DNA of 64,000 nt from Candidatus Tidjanibacter faecipullorum (GTDB lineage Bacteria; Bacteroidota; Bacteroidia; Bacteroidales; Rikenellaceae), in assembly GCA_019116245.1 (NCBI GenBank), contig DXCC01000008.1, forward strand, positions 26,484-90,483. The letters run 5' to 3'. This document shows, in pieces, positions 51,142 through 60,195 of the stretch (position 1 is its first letter; every line of letters starts with the position of its first letter). Under the pieces are notes generated by a model. That model was given only the letters and a program-made list of their open reading frames with translations. It was not told where the DNA came from and searched no databases. The position numbers and the translations under genes were made by a program.

Positions 51142-52569
51142 TTACTTGTTTTCGGTCAGCGCCTTTTTCATCTGACGTTTGGCGAGCGTCAGCGGAGCCA
51201 GCGAGCAGGGACCGTTCACACAACCGCCCTCGCAGGCCATCACCTCGATGAACTGCGCAGCCGGTTTCTTGGGCATGGCCTTCAGCAGCGCGGCATTTTT
51301 CTTGTCCAGCCCCTCAATGTTGATCGTCGTGTACTCGTCGCCGACCGCATGGGCGATGGCGCTGCGCACACCGCCGGCCAGGGCATAGCCGCGTCCGAAG
51401 GCGGTGACTTCCGGATTGAGTTCCTCCTTCTGATCCTCCACCACGTCGATGCCGTAGGCGATCAGGAAGGCACCCAGCTCCTCGAAACTCATCACGTAGT
51501 CCACTTCGGGTACGTGGTCACCTTCGTAGCGTTTGGCCAGACACGGGCCGATGAATACCACCTCCATATCGGGATCGGCGGCCTTCACGCGGCGGGCGGC
51601 ATAGACCATCGGGCTGCGCGTGTCCGAAACGAACGGCTTGAGCACCGGAGCGTGCTTGTCCACCCAGCCCACATAGGCGGGGCAGCAGGAGCTGGTCATG
51701 AAGGGCTGGCCCTCGGCGATGCGCTCCTTCAACTCTTCGGACTCGTTGCGCGAGGTATCCTCGGCACCCAGAGCCACCTCCACCACGTCGTTGAAGCCGA
51801 TCTTCTTGATGGCGGCGAGGATGGCGGCCGGCGAGGCGTTGAACTGGCCGTAGATGGCCGGTGCCACGATGGCCGTGATCTTCTTGTTGGGGTCGGTCAG
51901 GCTCTTGTGCACGTCAATGATCTTGGAACGCTCCATGATGGCGCCGTAGGGGCATGCCTGCATGCACTTGCCGCAGTAGATGCACTTGTCCTTGTCGATG
52001 TGCTCCGTGCCGTCGGGCTGTTTGGAGATGGCCTTCACGGGGCAGGCCTCCTCGCAGGGAACGGGCGTGTAGATGATGGCGTGGTAGGGGCACACCTGCT
52101 GGCACAGACCGCAGCTTACGCAGTCCTCCTGGGAGATCTGCGCCTTGCCGCCCTTGAAGGAGATGGCGCCCTTGGGGCAGTTCATCATGCAGGGACGCGC
52201 CTCGCAGCCGCGGCACATGTTGGTGATGAAATATTGCGACTGCATGCAGGCGCTGCACGCCTCGTGTACGACCGAGAGGATGTTCTCCTTCGTATTCTTG
52301 TTGTCGAGCGAGCGCTGGGCGTAGTCCGACAGGGGAATCAGGTCGATGTCCTCCTCGTTGTCCACGTCGAAGCCGAGGATGGAGATGATCTTGTGGCGCA
52401 GGATGTAGCGATCCTTGTGAACGCAGCAGCTGATGTTTTTCTTGTCGCGGGGGCGCATCTCGACGGGCACGTATTTGACGCCATCGACGAGGTTGTTGTC
52501 CTTCAGCAGTTTGACCAGGCGGATCAGCAGCTCACGCTTCGTGAGCATCGCATAGTTGTCATACAGCAT
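51142..52569 (-). CDS. Monomeric [FeFe] hydrogenase, group B-like
   Basis: Multiple 4Fe-4S ferredoxin motifs (CVSCGLCQQVCP, CIYCGKCMQACP); H-cluster motifs TSSCCPAYVGWV, FIGPCLAKRYE, EVMACEGGCVNGPC. Confidence 0.92.
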   Translation of the reverse strand: MLYDNYAMLTKRELLIRLVKLLKDNNLVDGVKYVPVEMRPRDKKNISCCVHKDRYILRHKIISILGFDVDNEEDIDLIPLSDYAQRSLDNKNTKENILSVVHEACSACMQSQYFITNMCRGCEARPCMMNCPKGAISFKGGKAQISQEDCVSCGLCQQVCPYHAIIYTPVPCEEACPVKAISKQPDGTEHIDKDKCIYCGKCMQACPYGAIMERSKIIDVHKSLTDPNKKITAIVAPAIYGQFNASPAAILAAIKKIGFNDVVEVALGAEDTSRNESEELKERIAEGQPFMTSSCCPAYVGWVDKHAPVLKPFVSDTRSPMVYAARRVKAADPDMEVVFIGPCLAKRYEGDHVPEVDYVMSFEELGAFLIAYGIDVVEDQKEELNPEVTAFGRGYALAGGVRSAIAHAVGDEYTTINIEGLDKKNAALLKAMPKKPAAQFIEVMACEGGCVNGPCSLAPLTLAKRQMKKALTENK

Positions 52570-52816
52570 TGTTGTACAGTTCTTCTTTTAGGATTTGAAT
52601 GAGACTTGATTTGCTGACGCGTGCAATGGTCCGGCCGTTTACCTGAACGTAAGGCGGTTCGCCTGCGTCGTTGCAATTCCCCAGACAGGGGGCATAACTT
52701 ACATCGATGAGCTGACGCTCTTCGGGTGGCAGCGAGTCGACCGCATCCTTGAGGTCGGCTCCTCCCATCACATAGCACATCGTGCCCATGCAGATTTTCA
52801 CTTCGATTTTACCCAT
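52559..52816 (-). CDS. (2Fe-2S) thioredoxin-like ferredoxin (NuoE C-terminal-like)
   Basis: KICMGTMCYVMGG...VSYAPCLGNCNDAGEPPYVQVNGR: C-x4-C...C-x3-C pattern. Confidence 0.88.
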   Translation of the reverse strand: MGKIEVKICMGTMCYVMGGADLKDAVDSLPPEERQLIDVSYAPCLGNCNDAGEPPYVQVNGRTIARVSKSSLIQILKEELYNNAV

Positions 52817-52858
52817 ATAGTTGCCATTTTCTTCGGCGGCATGTGCCGCACCGTCGGT

Positions 52859-54040
52859 TTATATGTATTTGATGTCAACGTCTTTCAGCCATTTTCGTTC
52901 CAGCAGCGACTTGATCTTTTTGACCACGTTGCGCCGGATCTCCAGCTCCACCGGCAGGGTGGGGTCCTGGTGGGCGATGTTGATGCGCGTCCCCACCAGG
53001 AAGGTAATTTTGTCGCTGTCGGCCAGCATCTGCAGCATGCGGTCGGCCGGGTTGTCGGGCGACTCTTCGCGCCGGTCTTCGGCCAGCAGCCGCTCCACGC
53101 GGCTCAGCGTCAGGATGCCCTCCGTCACCAGGTCGATGCCCTCCATGCGCGCTGCGGGGGGCAGTCCGCTGTGCACCGAGGAGAGGTCGATCTCGATGGA
53201 GTGGCCCGTCTCCCGCGAGATGATGTTGGCCGTCGTGCCGCCGCAGATGATCCGCTTGCCCTGGAACTCCATCACGGTGCGGCTGAGCGCGGCGTCGTTC
53301 TTCTCGTCGAAGGGCGGCCCCGTGCAGATGAGCAGGTTGCGCGGCCGGCGCATGTAGATCACGCAGCAGCTCGTGTCGTCCTTGAGCTGAAATGCGTCGT
53401 TTTTCTCCGCTTCGGCCACGATGGCCCGTGCCAGTGCCTTGGCCGACAGGGAGGGTTGCTCGGCGATGCAGCGGGCAATGAATTCGCGGCAGCCGCTGTC
53501 CCACCCGAAGGGCATCGAGGGGGTGCCCATGCCCGACTGGCTGATGCCGTCGCTGAAGAAGATCAGCCGGTCCTCCTTCTCCATCTGGAACTGCGACAGC
53601 CACATGGCCGTATTCTCCATGTCGTCGCGCCGGACGGGGATGCGGAACTTGTCCATCTCCACGCACCGGCCGTTGCGGAAGAGGTAGTAGGCGGGGCTTT
53701 CGTATTCGGCGATCCGCGTGCGGCCGAAGCAGTCGATGTCGCACACGCAGAAGGTCGAGTAGCTGATCTTGCGCACGGCGTCGCGGGGGAGGGTCTTCAG
53801 GACGGACGAGGTGGCGGCCACGATGTCCTCGTTCATGGCCGTGAAGTTCATCAGCATCGTGGAGGTGATCGTCGACAGGACGCTCGCCTTGATGCCGCTG
53901 CCCAGGCCGTCGGACAGCACGCTGATGACCCGTCCCTCCTCCTTGAACTTGTGCGAGAGGAAGGTGTCGCCGCAGACGATGTTGTTTCCCTTGTTGCGCT
54001 GGAAACAGTCTACCTCTATGAAGTCTCCGTTCGTTCTCAT
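52859..54040 (-). CDS. SpoIIE family (PP2C-like) serine phosphatase
   Basis: NIVCGDTFLSHKF...ISVLSDGLGSGIKASVLSTITSTML...LIFFSDGISQSGMG...DDTSCCVIYM. Confidence 0.9.
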   Translation of the reverse strand: MRTNGDFIEVDCFQRNKGNNIVCGDTFLSHKFKEEGRVISVLSDGLGSGIKASVLSTITSTMLMNFTAMNEDIVAATSSVLKTLPRDAVRKISYSTFCVCDIDCFGRTRIAEYESPAYYLFRNGRCVEMDKFRIPVRRDDMENTAMWLSQFQMEKEDRLIFFSDGISQSGMGTPSMPFGWDSGCREFIARCIAEQPSLSAKALARAIVAEAEKNDAFQLKDDTSCCVIYMRRPRNLLICTGPPFDEKNDAALSRTVMEFQGKRIICGGTTANIISRETGHSIEIDLSSVHSGLPPAARMEGIDLVTEGILTLSRVERLLAEDRREESPDNPADRMLQMLADSDKITFLVGTRINIAHQDPTLPVELEIRRNVVKKIKSLLERKWLKDVDIKYI

Positions 54041-54059
54041 CGGTACGTCTCTCCGGTTT

Positions 54060-55784
54060 CTACTCCTCGGAGGGGTGTTTCGTGGGAATCTCCTCTACGC
54101 CGCGGTCGTAGGCCTCGATGATCGAGCGCAGCGTGGCGTCGGTGTAGGCGGCGTTTTCGCCCAGCAGACCGGCAATTTTCTGTACGGTGGTCATGTGGTT
54201 GCCGAGCACCTCGCGGGTCTTCTCGATCAGCCACTCCTTGCGCACCGAAGGTTCGTGCAGGTTCTGCAGTACGCCGAGCACCTGCTTCTTGGGGTTGATG
54301 TTGTATATGGAGAGCAGCCACGTCCGGTCATTGCCCCGGATGCGGCGCTCCTTGAGTTCTTCGCCGGTGGCAATCACCGTCTTGAAGTAGGGCTCGAAGG
54401 CGCAGATCTCCTGCAGCGGCACCCCTTCCATGCCGGGGAACAGCTCGTAGGCGGCCAGCGTTTCGCCTCCGATGGCGGCGGCGAAGGCCCGGTTCATGTC
54501 GGCGATGCGCAGGTTGGAGTTGACGATGACGATGCCCACGGGAATGGTGCGCAGCAGCACGGTGGCCTTGTCGTGGGCCATGCGGCGCATGAAGGCGATG
54601 CACATGTTGTTGCGGGCGCGTCCTTCGAGCAGGGCGCGGGCAAAGTCGCGGCAGGTGCCGTAGCCGCACGAGCCGCAGTCGAGTTCGTCCTCGGGGGCGT
54701 ATTTGCCGATCGAGGCGAGCGTTTCGCGAATCCGCTGCTCCGTGAACGACTCCTCGGGCTGGGGGTCGGCGTGGAAGGTGGCTTCCAGATCCGGCTTGTG
54801 GTCGGGTTCGGGAGTCGGACGGGCCGTTCGGCGGCTGAAGAGCGTGTAGCGGTTGGCGGCGGGGGTGGTGCGGTGCGAACAGCCGGGGCCGTTGATGCAC
54901 CCCCCTTTGCAGGCGTTCAGTTCGATCAGCAGGGGCCGGTCGGGATGCAGCCGGCTGTCGGAGAGGGTGGCCTTGACGGCTGCCAGGCCGGAGAAGGCCA
55001 TATGGCCGGTGGTGCCGGTCAGGGCACCCAGTTCGGCGAGCAGTCCGCCTTCGGCGGCATAGAGCGAGCCGCTGTCGGCCTGGCGCGGCACGAAACGGTC
55101 GTCGGGGCCCGAGGTGACGGTTTGCAGGTCGATGCCGGCGCGGTCGAACCATTGGCGCAGATCCTGGAAGGTGATCGCCACGGAGATCAGGTCGCTGTGT
55201 TTGTCGGCGTCGTATTTGGCTCCGATGCACGGGCCGGCATAGATGATGCGCAGGTCGTCGCCGTAGAGCTGTTTCAGCAGCCGGGCGTGGGCGATCATCG
55301 GCGAGACGACCGGAATGAGGTCGGCCAGCCGTTCGGGGCGGTATTTGCGGATGTAGTTGACCACGACCGGGCAGGTGGAGGTGTAGTAGGCGCCGGGGCG
55401 GGCCTCCTCCAGAAAGCGGCGGATGCGTCCCGTGACTAGGCGTGCGCTCAGGGCGGTTTCCGATACGCCGCCGAAGCCGAGCCGGCGGATGGCGGCGACC
55501 AGCACCTCGGGGGTCACGTTGTCGAATTCGCTGATGTAGGCGGGGTCGAGCGCCAGGATGGCAGAGGGGTATTTGGCCACGGTCATGCGGGCGCGCGTCA
55601 GGCCGTCACGGAGCTTTTTGGCTCCCGTGGGGCAGACTTCCGTGCAGCGGCCGCACCAGATGCACCGGTCGGGCATGATGGAGATACGGTCGTGATCGAC
55701 CTGTATGGCCTTGACGGGGCATTCGCGGATGCACTTGTAGCATCGTCTGCATTTGTCGGGTTCCGTATATACCGGCCTCAGCAT
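54060..55784 (-). CDS. [FeFe] hydrogenase group C-like (HydS-type) with Fe-S and PAS-like C-terminal domains
   Basis: CRRCYKCIRECPVKAI, CIWCGRCTEVCPTGAK; H-cluster motifs YTSTCPVVVNYI, YAGPCIGAKYDAD, ELNACKGGCINGPG; DCGSCGYGTCRDFARALLEG; PAS-like IPVGIVIVNSNLRIADMNRAFAAAIG. Confidence 0.92.
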   Translation of the reverse strand: MLRPVYTEPDKCRRCYKCIRECPVKAIQVDHDRISIMPDRCIWCGRCTEVCPTGAKKLRDGLTRARMTVAKYPSAILALDPAYISEFDNVTPEVLVAAIRRLGFGGVSETALSARLVTGRIRRFLEEARPGAYYTSTCPVVVNYIRKYRPERLADLIPVVSPMIAHARLLKQLYGDDLRIIYAGPCIGAKYDADKHSDLISVAITFQDLRQWFDRAGIDLQTVTSGPDDRFVPRQADSGSLYAAEGGLLAELGALTGTTGHMAFSGLAAVKATLSDSRLHPDRPLLIELNACKGGCINGPGCSHRTTPAANRYTLFSRRTARPTPEPDHKPDLEATFHADPQPEESFTEQRIRETLASIGKYAPEDELDCGSCGYGTCRDFARALLEGRARNNMCIAFMRRMAHDKATVLLRTIPVGIVIVNSNLRIADMNRAFAAAIGGETLAAYELFPGMEGVPLQEICAFEPYFKTVIATGEELKERRIRGNDRTWLLSIYNINPKKQVLGVLQNLHEPSVRKEWLIEKTREVLGNHMTTVQKIAGLLGENAAYTDATLRSIIEAYDRGVEEIPTKHPSEE

Positions 55785-56023
55785 TTGAATTCCTCTTCAA
55801 GTATTTTGTGCAGCAGCGAGAGGGTCACCTCTTCGTAGACCCGGTCGTCAATGCAGACGATGGGGCCCCGGCTGCACATGTCCTCACACAAGCGGCCGCT
55901 GAACACGACGTCGGCTTCCAGCTCCTTTTCGGCCAGAAACCGTTTGATCTCCGTCAGATTGACATTGTTCCCGCGTGCGAAGCAGGAGCTGCCCAGACAG
56001 ATGCTTATGCGCCGTTTGTTCAT
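55778..56023 (-). CDS. (2Fe-2S) thioredoxin-like ferredoxin (NuoE-like)
   Basis: RISICLGSSCFARGN...VVFSGRLCEDMCSRGPIVCIDDRVY. Confidence 0.87.
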   Translation of the reverse strand: MNKRRISICLGSSCFARGNNVNLTEIKRFLAEKELEADVVFSGRLCEDMCSRGPIVCIDDRVYEEVTLSLLHKILEEEFKC

Positions 56024-56154
56024 GCAGAGCCGTTCAGTCGGAACATAATTTCACGGTATAAAAGTACGCATACTCTTCCGAAAAACGATGAATTTTCCCG
56101 GCAATTTGCGAGAAAACCGCCTGCACCTGCCGGGAAGCCCTTCGGGGGGCGGGA

Positions 56155-57054
56155 TCAGGCGCGGGTGCGGTAGTCGTTGGGGGTCTGGCCGGTGACTTTC
56201 TTGAAGAGGCGGGTGAAGTGCTGGGGATACTGGAAGCCCAGCTCGTAGGCCACCTGGCCCACCGTGCGCGAGGGGTCGAGCAGGCGGTCCTTGGCCGCGT
56301 CGATCAGCTTGAGCTGGATGTACTCCTGAGCCGTCTTGCCGGTCTCCTTCTTGATGAGGTCGCCGAAGTAGTTGGGCGACAGGAAGAGGGCCTCGGCGCA
56401 GGATTTGACCGTCGGCAGTCCCTCCTGCTGGGCGCGCCCGTCGGCAAAGTAGTCGTCGAGCAGGTGCTCGAACCGGCTGACGATGTCGCGGTTGACGTGC
56501 GAGCGGGTGATGAACTGCCGCTCGTAGAAGCGCAGGCAATAGTCCAGCAGTACTTCGATATTGATGGTTATCAGTCGTTTGCTGTGGCGGTCGATGGCGT
56601 GTTCCAGCTCGTGGCGGATCTTTTGCATGCAGTCGATCACCAGCTCCCGTTCCCGTTCGGAGAGGTGCAGCGCCTCGTTCACCTCGTAGGAGAAGTAGCT
56701 GTACTCGCGGATGTGCTGGCCCAGGGCGGTGCCGCGGATCAGGTCGGGGTGGAAGACCAGCGCCCAGCCTTTGGGTTGGAACACCTCGCCGTTGTCCTCG
56801 AAGCCGATCACCTGGCCGGGCGCCAGGCAGACCAGCGTTCCCTCCTGGTAGTCGTAGTATTGGCGGCCGTAGATCATGTCGCCGCACATCACCTCTTTCA
56901 GAAAGATCGCATAGAAGCCGAAGGTCTGGCGGGTGTGGCGGATGGGGTGCGCCTGGGCCATGTCCACCACGCTCACCAGCGGATGGAGGGTTTCGACGCC
57001 CAGCTGGGCGTTGTAGTCGCAGACGTTTTCGATGTGGAGAATCTTGCTGTCCAT
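56155..57054 (-). CDS. AraC family transcriptional regulator
   Basis: Cupin-like N-domain; SCAEALFLSPNYFGDLIKKETGKTAQEYIQ...TVGQVAYELGFQYPQHFTRLFKKVTGQTPNDYR. Confidence 0.94.
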   Translation of the reverse strand: MDSKILHIENVCDYNAQLGVETLHPLVSVVDMAQAHPIRHTRQTFGFYAIFLKEVMCGDMIYGRQYYDYQEGTLVCLAPGQVIGFEDNGEVFQPKGWALVFHPDLIRGTALGQHIREYSYFSYEVNEALHLSERERELVIDCMQKIRHELEHAIDRHSKRLITINIEVLLDYCLRFYERQFITRSHVNRDIVSRFEHLLDDYFADGRAQQEGLPTVKSCAEALFLSPNYFGDLIKKETGKTAQEYIQLKLIDAAKDRLLDPSRTVGQVAYELGFQYPQHFTRLFKKVTGQTPNDYRTRA

Positions 57055-57345
57055 GTTCGTGCGGAGTGTGTTCTTGAATGCAAAAATAACCCTTTGGCAG
57101 GTTCGTCCGACCGGCACCGGACCGAAATCCGTAATGCGGGTAGGGCGATCCGTAATCCGCGTTGTTTCGCCCTGTTGGCGGGGAGCATCCGAGGTGCGGC
57201 GCGGAGGCGGGTTCCGTAATTCGGGTTGGTTTTCCCGTAATCCGGTTAGGGGGCGGAGCGGGAATCGTTTGTTCCTTTGTATCGGCGGGCGGAGCGCTGG
57301 AATGGATGAACCGTTCCGGCCGGCAAGCCGCCCCCGTCCTGCAAG

Positions 57346-57840
57346 ATGAAGAACAACAACCGATGGATGATGCTCCCGCTGCTCTCCTGCTCCCTGTGGG
57401 CGGCTGCGGCCTGTACCGACGGCGGGCGGACCGTTCCGTCCGGAGGCGGGGAGGAAACGCTGCCCGGCGGCGACGGCTGGCGGCAGGTGGTGCTGCGGGT
57501 CGGTGCGGAGGAGACGGCCTTTGCGCTGACGCTTACCGACACCGAGGCGGCCCGGGCCTTTGCTGCGCGGCTGCCGCTGACCCTGGAGATGACCGAACTG
57601 AACGGCAACGAGAAGTATGCCCGGCTCGATGAGCCGCTGCCGACCGCCTCGGCGGTGCCTGACCGGATCCGTACCGGCGATCTGATGCTGTGGGGCGACG
57701 ATACGGTCGTCCTCTTCTACGACACCTTCGCAACGTCGTACAGCTATACGCGGCTGGGAGCGGTTGAGGAGGCCGATACGCTGGCCCGGGCCCTCGGACG
57801 GGGCGGGGTGAGGGTGACCTTCGAGCCCGCAGGGGAGTGA
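57346..57840 (+). CDS. Cyclophilin-like fold protein
   Basis: ALTLTDTEAARAFAARLPLTLEMTELNGNEKYARLDEPLP...IRTGDLMLWGDDTVVLFYDTFATSYSYTRLG. Confidence 0.88.
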   Translation: MKNNNRWMMLPLLSCSLWAAAACTDGGRTVPSGGGEETLPGGDGWRQVVLRVGAEETAFALTLTDTEAARAFAARLPLTLEMTELNGNEKYARLDEPLPTASAVPDRIRTGDLMLWGDDTVVLFYDTFATSYSYTRLGAVEEADTLARALGRGGVRVTFEPAGE

Positions 57841-57871
57841 GGAAGAACCAACCTTGAAAAACGCTATCTTT

Positions 57872-59140
57872 ATGTATCGTAACCGGATGATTGCCGCCGT
57901 GCTGCTGTTGCTGTGGCCCTGCGGCATCCATGCACAAACTATGGAGGAGACCATGAAAAAAGAGCCTGTCTTTACGCAGATGTTCCCGCAGGGCGATCCC
58001 AATCCGCCCGCCAATGCACAGTATTTTACCGGACGTTCCTGGCTGGCGCCGCTGACGCACAATGAGACGTTGCATTGCCCCGTCTATAACGTCACCTTCG
58101 AGCCGGGCTGCCGAAACAACTGGCACCGCCACACGGGCGGCCAGATCCTGATCGTGACGGCCGGACGCGGCTACTACCAGGAGCAGGGGCAGCCGGCCCG
58201 GATGCTGACCCCCGGCGATGTGGTGGAGATTGCCCCCGATGTGATCCACTGGCACGGTGCGGCGCCCGACAGCTGGTTCTCCCACCTGGCCGTGGAGTGT
58301 AATCCGCAGACCAACCGCAACACGTGGCTCGATCCCGTGACCGACGGGCAGTATGCCGCCGCGACGGCTGCCGCCGTGCCGACCCTGTCGGAAACTGCTG
58401 CCCGTCATGCGGCCGAGTGGGGATCGGACGAACTGGCGGCCCTGGCTGCGACCGATCCCGAACTGGCTACCGTCTTTGGCAATTTCGCTTTCGACGAGGT
58501 GAGCCGGAACAGCGATCTGGACCTGCGCACGCGCCTGCTGGTGACCCTGGCTTCGGCCGTGGCCATGCAGACCGAGGGGATGTTCCGCGCAACGGTGCAG
58601 GCCGCGCTGGCCAACGGCGTCGAACCGGTGGTGCTCCGCGAGGTGGTCTATCATGCGGTGCCCTATGTCGGCATGGCGCGTGCCCGTGAGGCGCTGGAGG
58701 TGCTGAACGGTGAGCTGGCCGCTGCGGGCGTTGCCCTGCCGCTGGAGGGACAGTCCACCACAACGCCCGAAAACCGCTTTGAGAAGGGGCTGGCGCTGCA
58801 GAAGGGAATCTTCGGCGAGCAGATCGACCGGATGTATGCCTCCGCGCCGCAGAATCAGATCCACCTGCAGCGCTTCCTGTCGGCCAACTGTTTCGGCGAC
58901 TACCAGACGCGTCCGGCGCTGGATGTCCCCACGCGCGAACTGTTGACTTATGCCATCCTCGTTTCGCTGGGCGGCTGTGAGGCGCAGGTGAAGGGCCACA
59001 TTGCCGGCAACGTCGCCGTGGGCAACGACAAGGCCCGCCTGTTGGCCGTGACGACCCAGCTGCTGCCCTACATCGGCTATCCGCGCACGCTCAATGCCAT
59101 TGCCTGTCTGAACGAAGTGGTGCCCGAACCGGCCAAATAA
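57872..59140 (+). CDS. Secreted cupin plus tandem carboxymuconolactone decarboxylase (AhpD-like) domain protein
   Basis: Signal peptide MYRNRMIAAVLLLLWPCGIHAQ; cupin NNWHRHTGGQILIVTAGRGYYQEQG; two CMD modules (LRTRLLVTLASAVAMQTEGMFRATVQAALANGV; ELLTYAILVSLGGCEAQVKGHIAGNVAVG). Confidence 0.88.
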   Translation: MYRNRMIAAVLLLLWPCGIHAQTMEETMKKEPVFTQMFPQGDPNPPANAQYFTGRSWLAPLTHNETLHCPVYNVTFEPGCRNNWHRHTGGQILIVTAGRGYYQEQGQPARMLTPGDVVEIAPDVIHWHGAAPDSWFSHLAVECNPQTNRNTWLDPVTDGQYAAATAAAVPTLSETAARHAAEWGSDELAALAATDPELATVFGNFAFDEVSRNSDLDLRTRLLVTLASAVAMQTEGMFRATVQAALANGVEPVVLREVVYHAVPYVGMARAREALEVLNGELAAAGVALPLEGQSTTTPENRFEKGLALQKGIFGEQIDRMYASAPQNQIHLQRFLSANCFGDYQTRPALDVPTRELLTYAILVSLGGCEAQVKGHIAGNVAVGNDKARLLAVTTQLLPYIGYPRTLNAIACLNEVVPEPAK

Positions 59141-59149
59141 TTGTTTGCC

Positions 59150-59674
59150 ATGAACAAGATACTGATCGCTTACTTCTCCCATCGCGGCGAGAATTACGTG
59201 GCCGGACGGCTGGTCGAACTGCCGGTCGGCAATACCGAGCGGGTGGCGGAGATGATTGCCCGCCACACCGGGGGCGACCTCTTCCGCATTGAGCGCACCA
59301 CGCCCTATCCGGCCACCTACAAGGCTTGTGTGGCCGAAGCGGTGCGCGAACTGCGCGAACAGGTGCGGCCGCCGCTGACCGCCCGGGTGGACCATATGGA
59401 CGCCTACGATACGGTTTTTGTCGGCTATCCCAACTGGTGCGGCACGATGCCGATGGCGGTGCAGACCTTTCTGGAGGCGTATGATCTGACGGGCAAGACG
59501 CTCGTACCGTTCTGCACCCACGAGGGGAGCGGACTGGCCAACAGTCTGGCCGATCTGGCGCGTCTGTGCCCCGCCTCGCGGCTGCTGCCGGGGCTGGCCG
59601 TCCGGGGCAGCCAGGCCGCCGAAGCCGATGCCGAGGTAGCCGCATGGCTCGGCACGCTGGCCCTGCCGAAGTAG
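59150..59674 (+). CDS. Flavodoxin
   Basis: KILIAYFSHRGENY...AYDTVFVGYPNWCGTMPMAVQTFLEAYDLTGKTLVPFCTHEGSGLANS. Confidence 0.93.
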   Translation: MNKILIAYFSHRGENYVAGRLVELPVGNTERVAEMIARHTGGDLFRIERTTPYPATYKACVAEAVRELREQVRPPLTARVDHMDAYDTVFVGYPNWCGTMPMAVQTFLEAYDLTGKTLVPFCTHEGSGLANSLADLARLCPASRLLPGLAVRGSQAAEADAEVAAWLGTLALPK

Positions 59675-59696
59675 CGGGCCGTTCGCATGAAGCCGG

Positions 59697-59733
59697 CAGG
59701 CGCGGAATCTTCATTCCGCGCCTGCTTTGTATA
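59697..59733. terminator. Terminator between flavodoxin and S24/S26 peptidase genes (convergent)
   Basis: AGGCGCGGAAT-CTTC-ATTCCGCGCCTGCTTT. Confidence 0.85.
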
Positions 59734-59742
59734 ATGATCGGG

Positions 59743-60195
59743 CTATGCCCGCCGTCGCGATCCCCGGAGGGTGTAGTAGAGCGTACGGGCCAGGTGCAGG
59801 GCCAGACTGTAGGCCGAGAGCAGGCGCCAGCGGCAGGAACCGTAGCGGATGGTGTGGCCGTTGCGCCGGATGGCATCCGCCCAGGCCAGCACGTCGGTGC
59901 GCATGACCCGCTCCTGCTGGCGGCAGTTGCCGTCGCCCACGATGGTCAGCCGGTCGCCCTCGATGCGGCGGATGCGGTGCAGAATGTGGCCCGTGCGGTA
60001 GCGGAACAGCACCACCATGCCCCGGCGCAGCCGCACGGACGTGGCCGGGAGCAGGTGTACCGAGTCGCGCTCGCTTTTCAGGAAGGGGCGCATGCTGTAC
60101 CCCTTGACGGGCAGCTGTACGTCACCTCCCTCGTCAAAGAGGCGCTCGAGGTCGGCGAAGAGGCGTTCGTTGGGGAGGGTGCGGATGTCACTCAT
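59743..60195 (-). CDS. S24/S26 family peptidase (signal-peptidase-like)
   Basis: LPVKGYSMRPFLKSERDSVHLLPATSVRLRRGMVVLFRYRTGHILHRIRRIEGDRLTIVGDGN: GxSMxPxL nucleophile motif; 8-nt overlap with upstream ABC gene. Confidence 0.88.
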   Translation of the reverse strand: MSDIRTLPNERLFADLERLFDEGGDVQLPVKGYSMRPFLKSERDSVHLLPATSVRLRRGMVVLFRYRTGHILHRIRRIEGDRLTIVGDGNCRQQERVMRTDVLAWADAIRRNGHTIRYGSCRWRLLSAYSLALHLARTLYYTLRGSRRRA

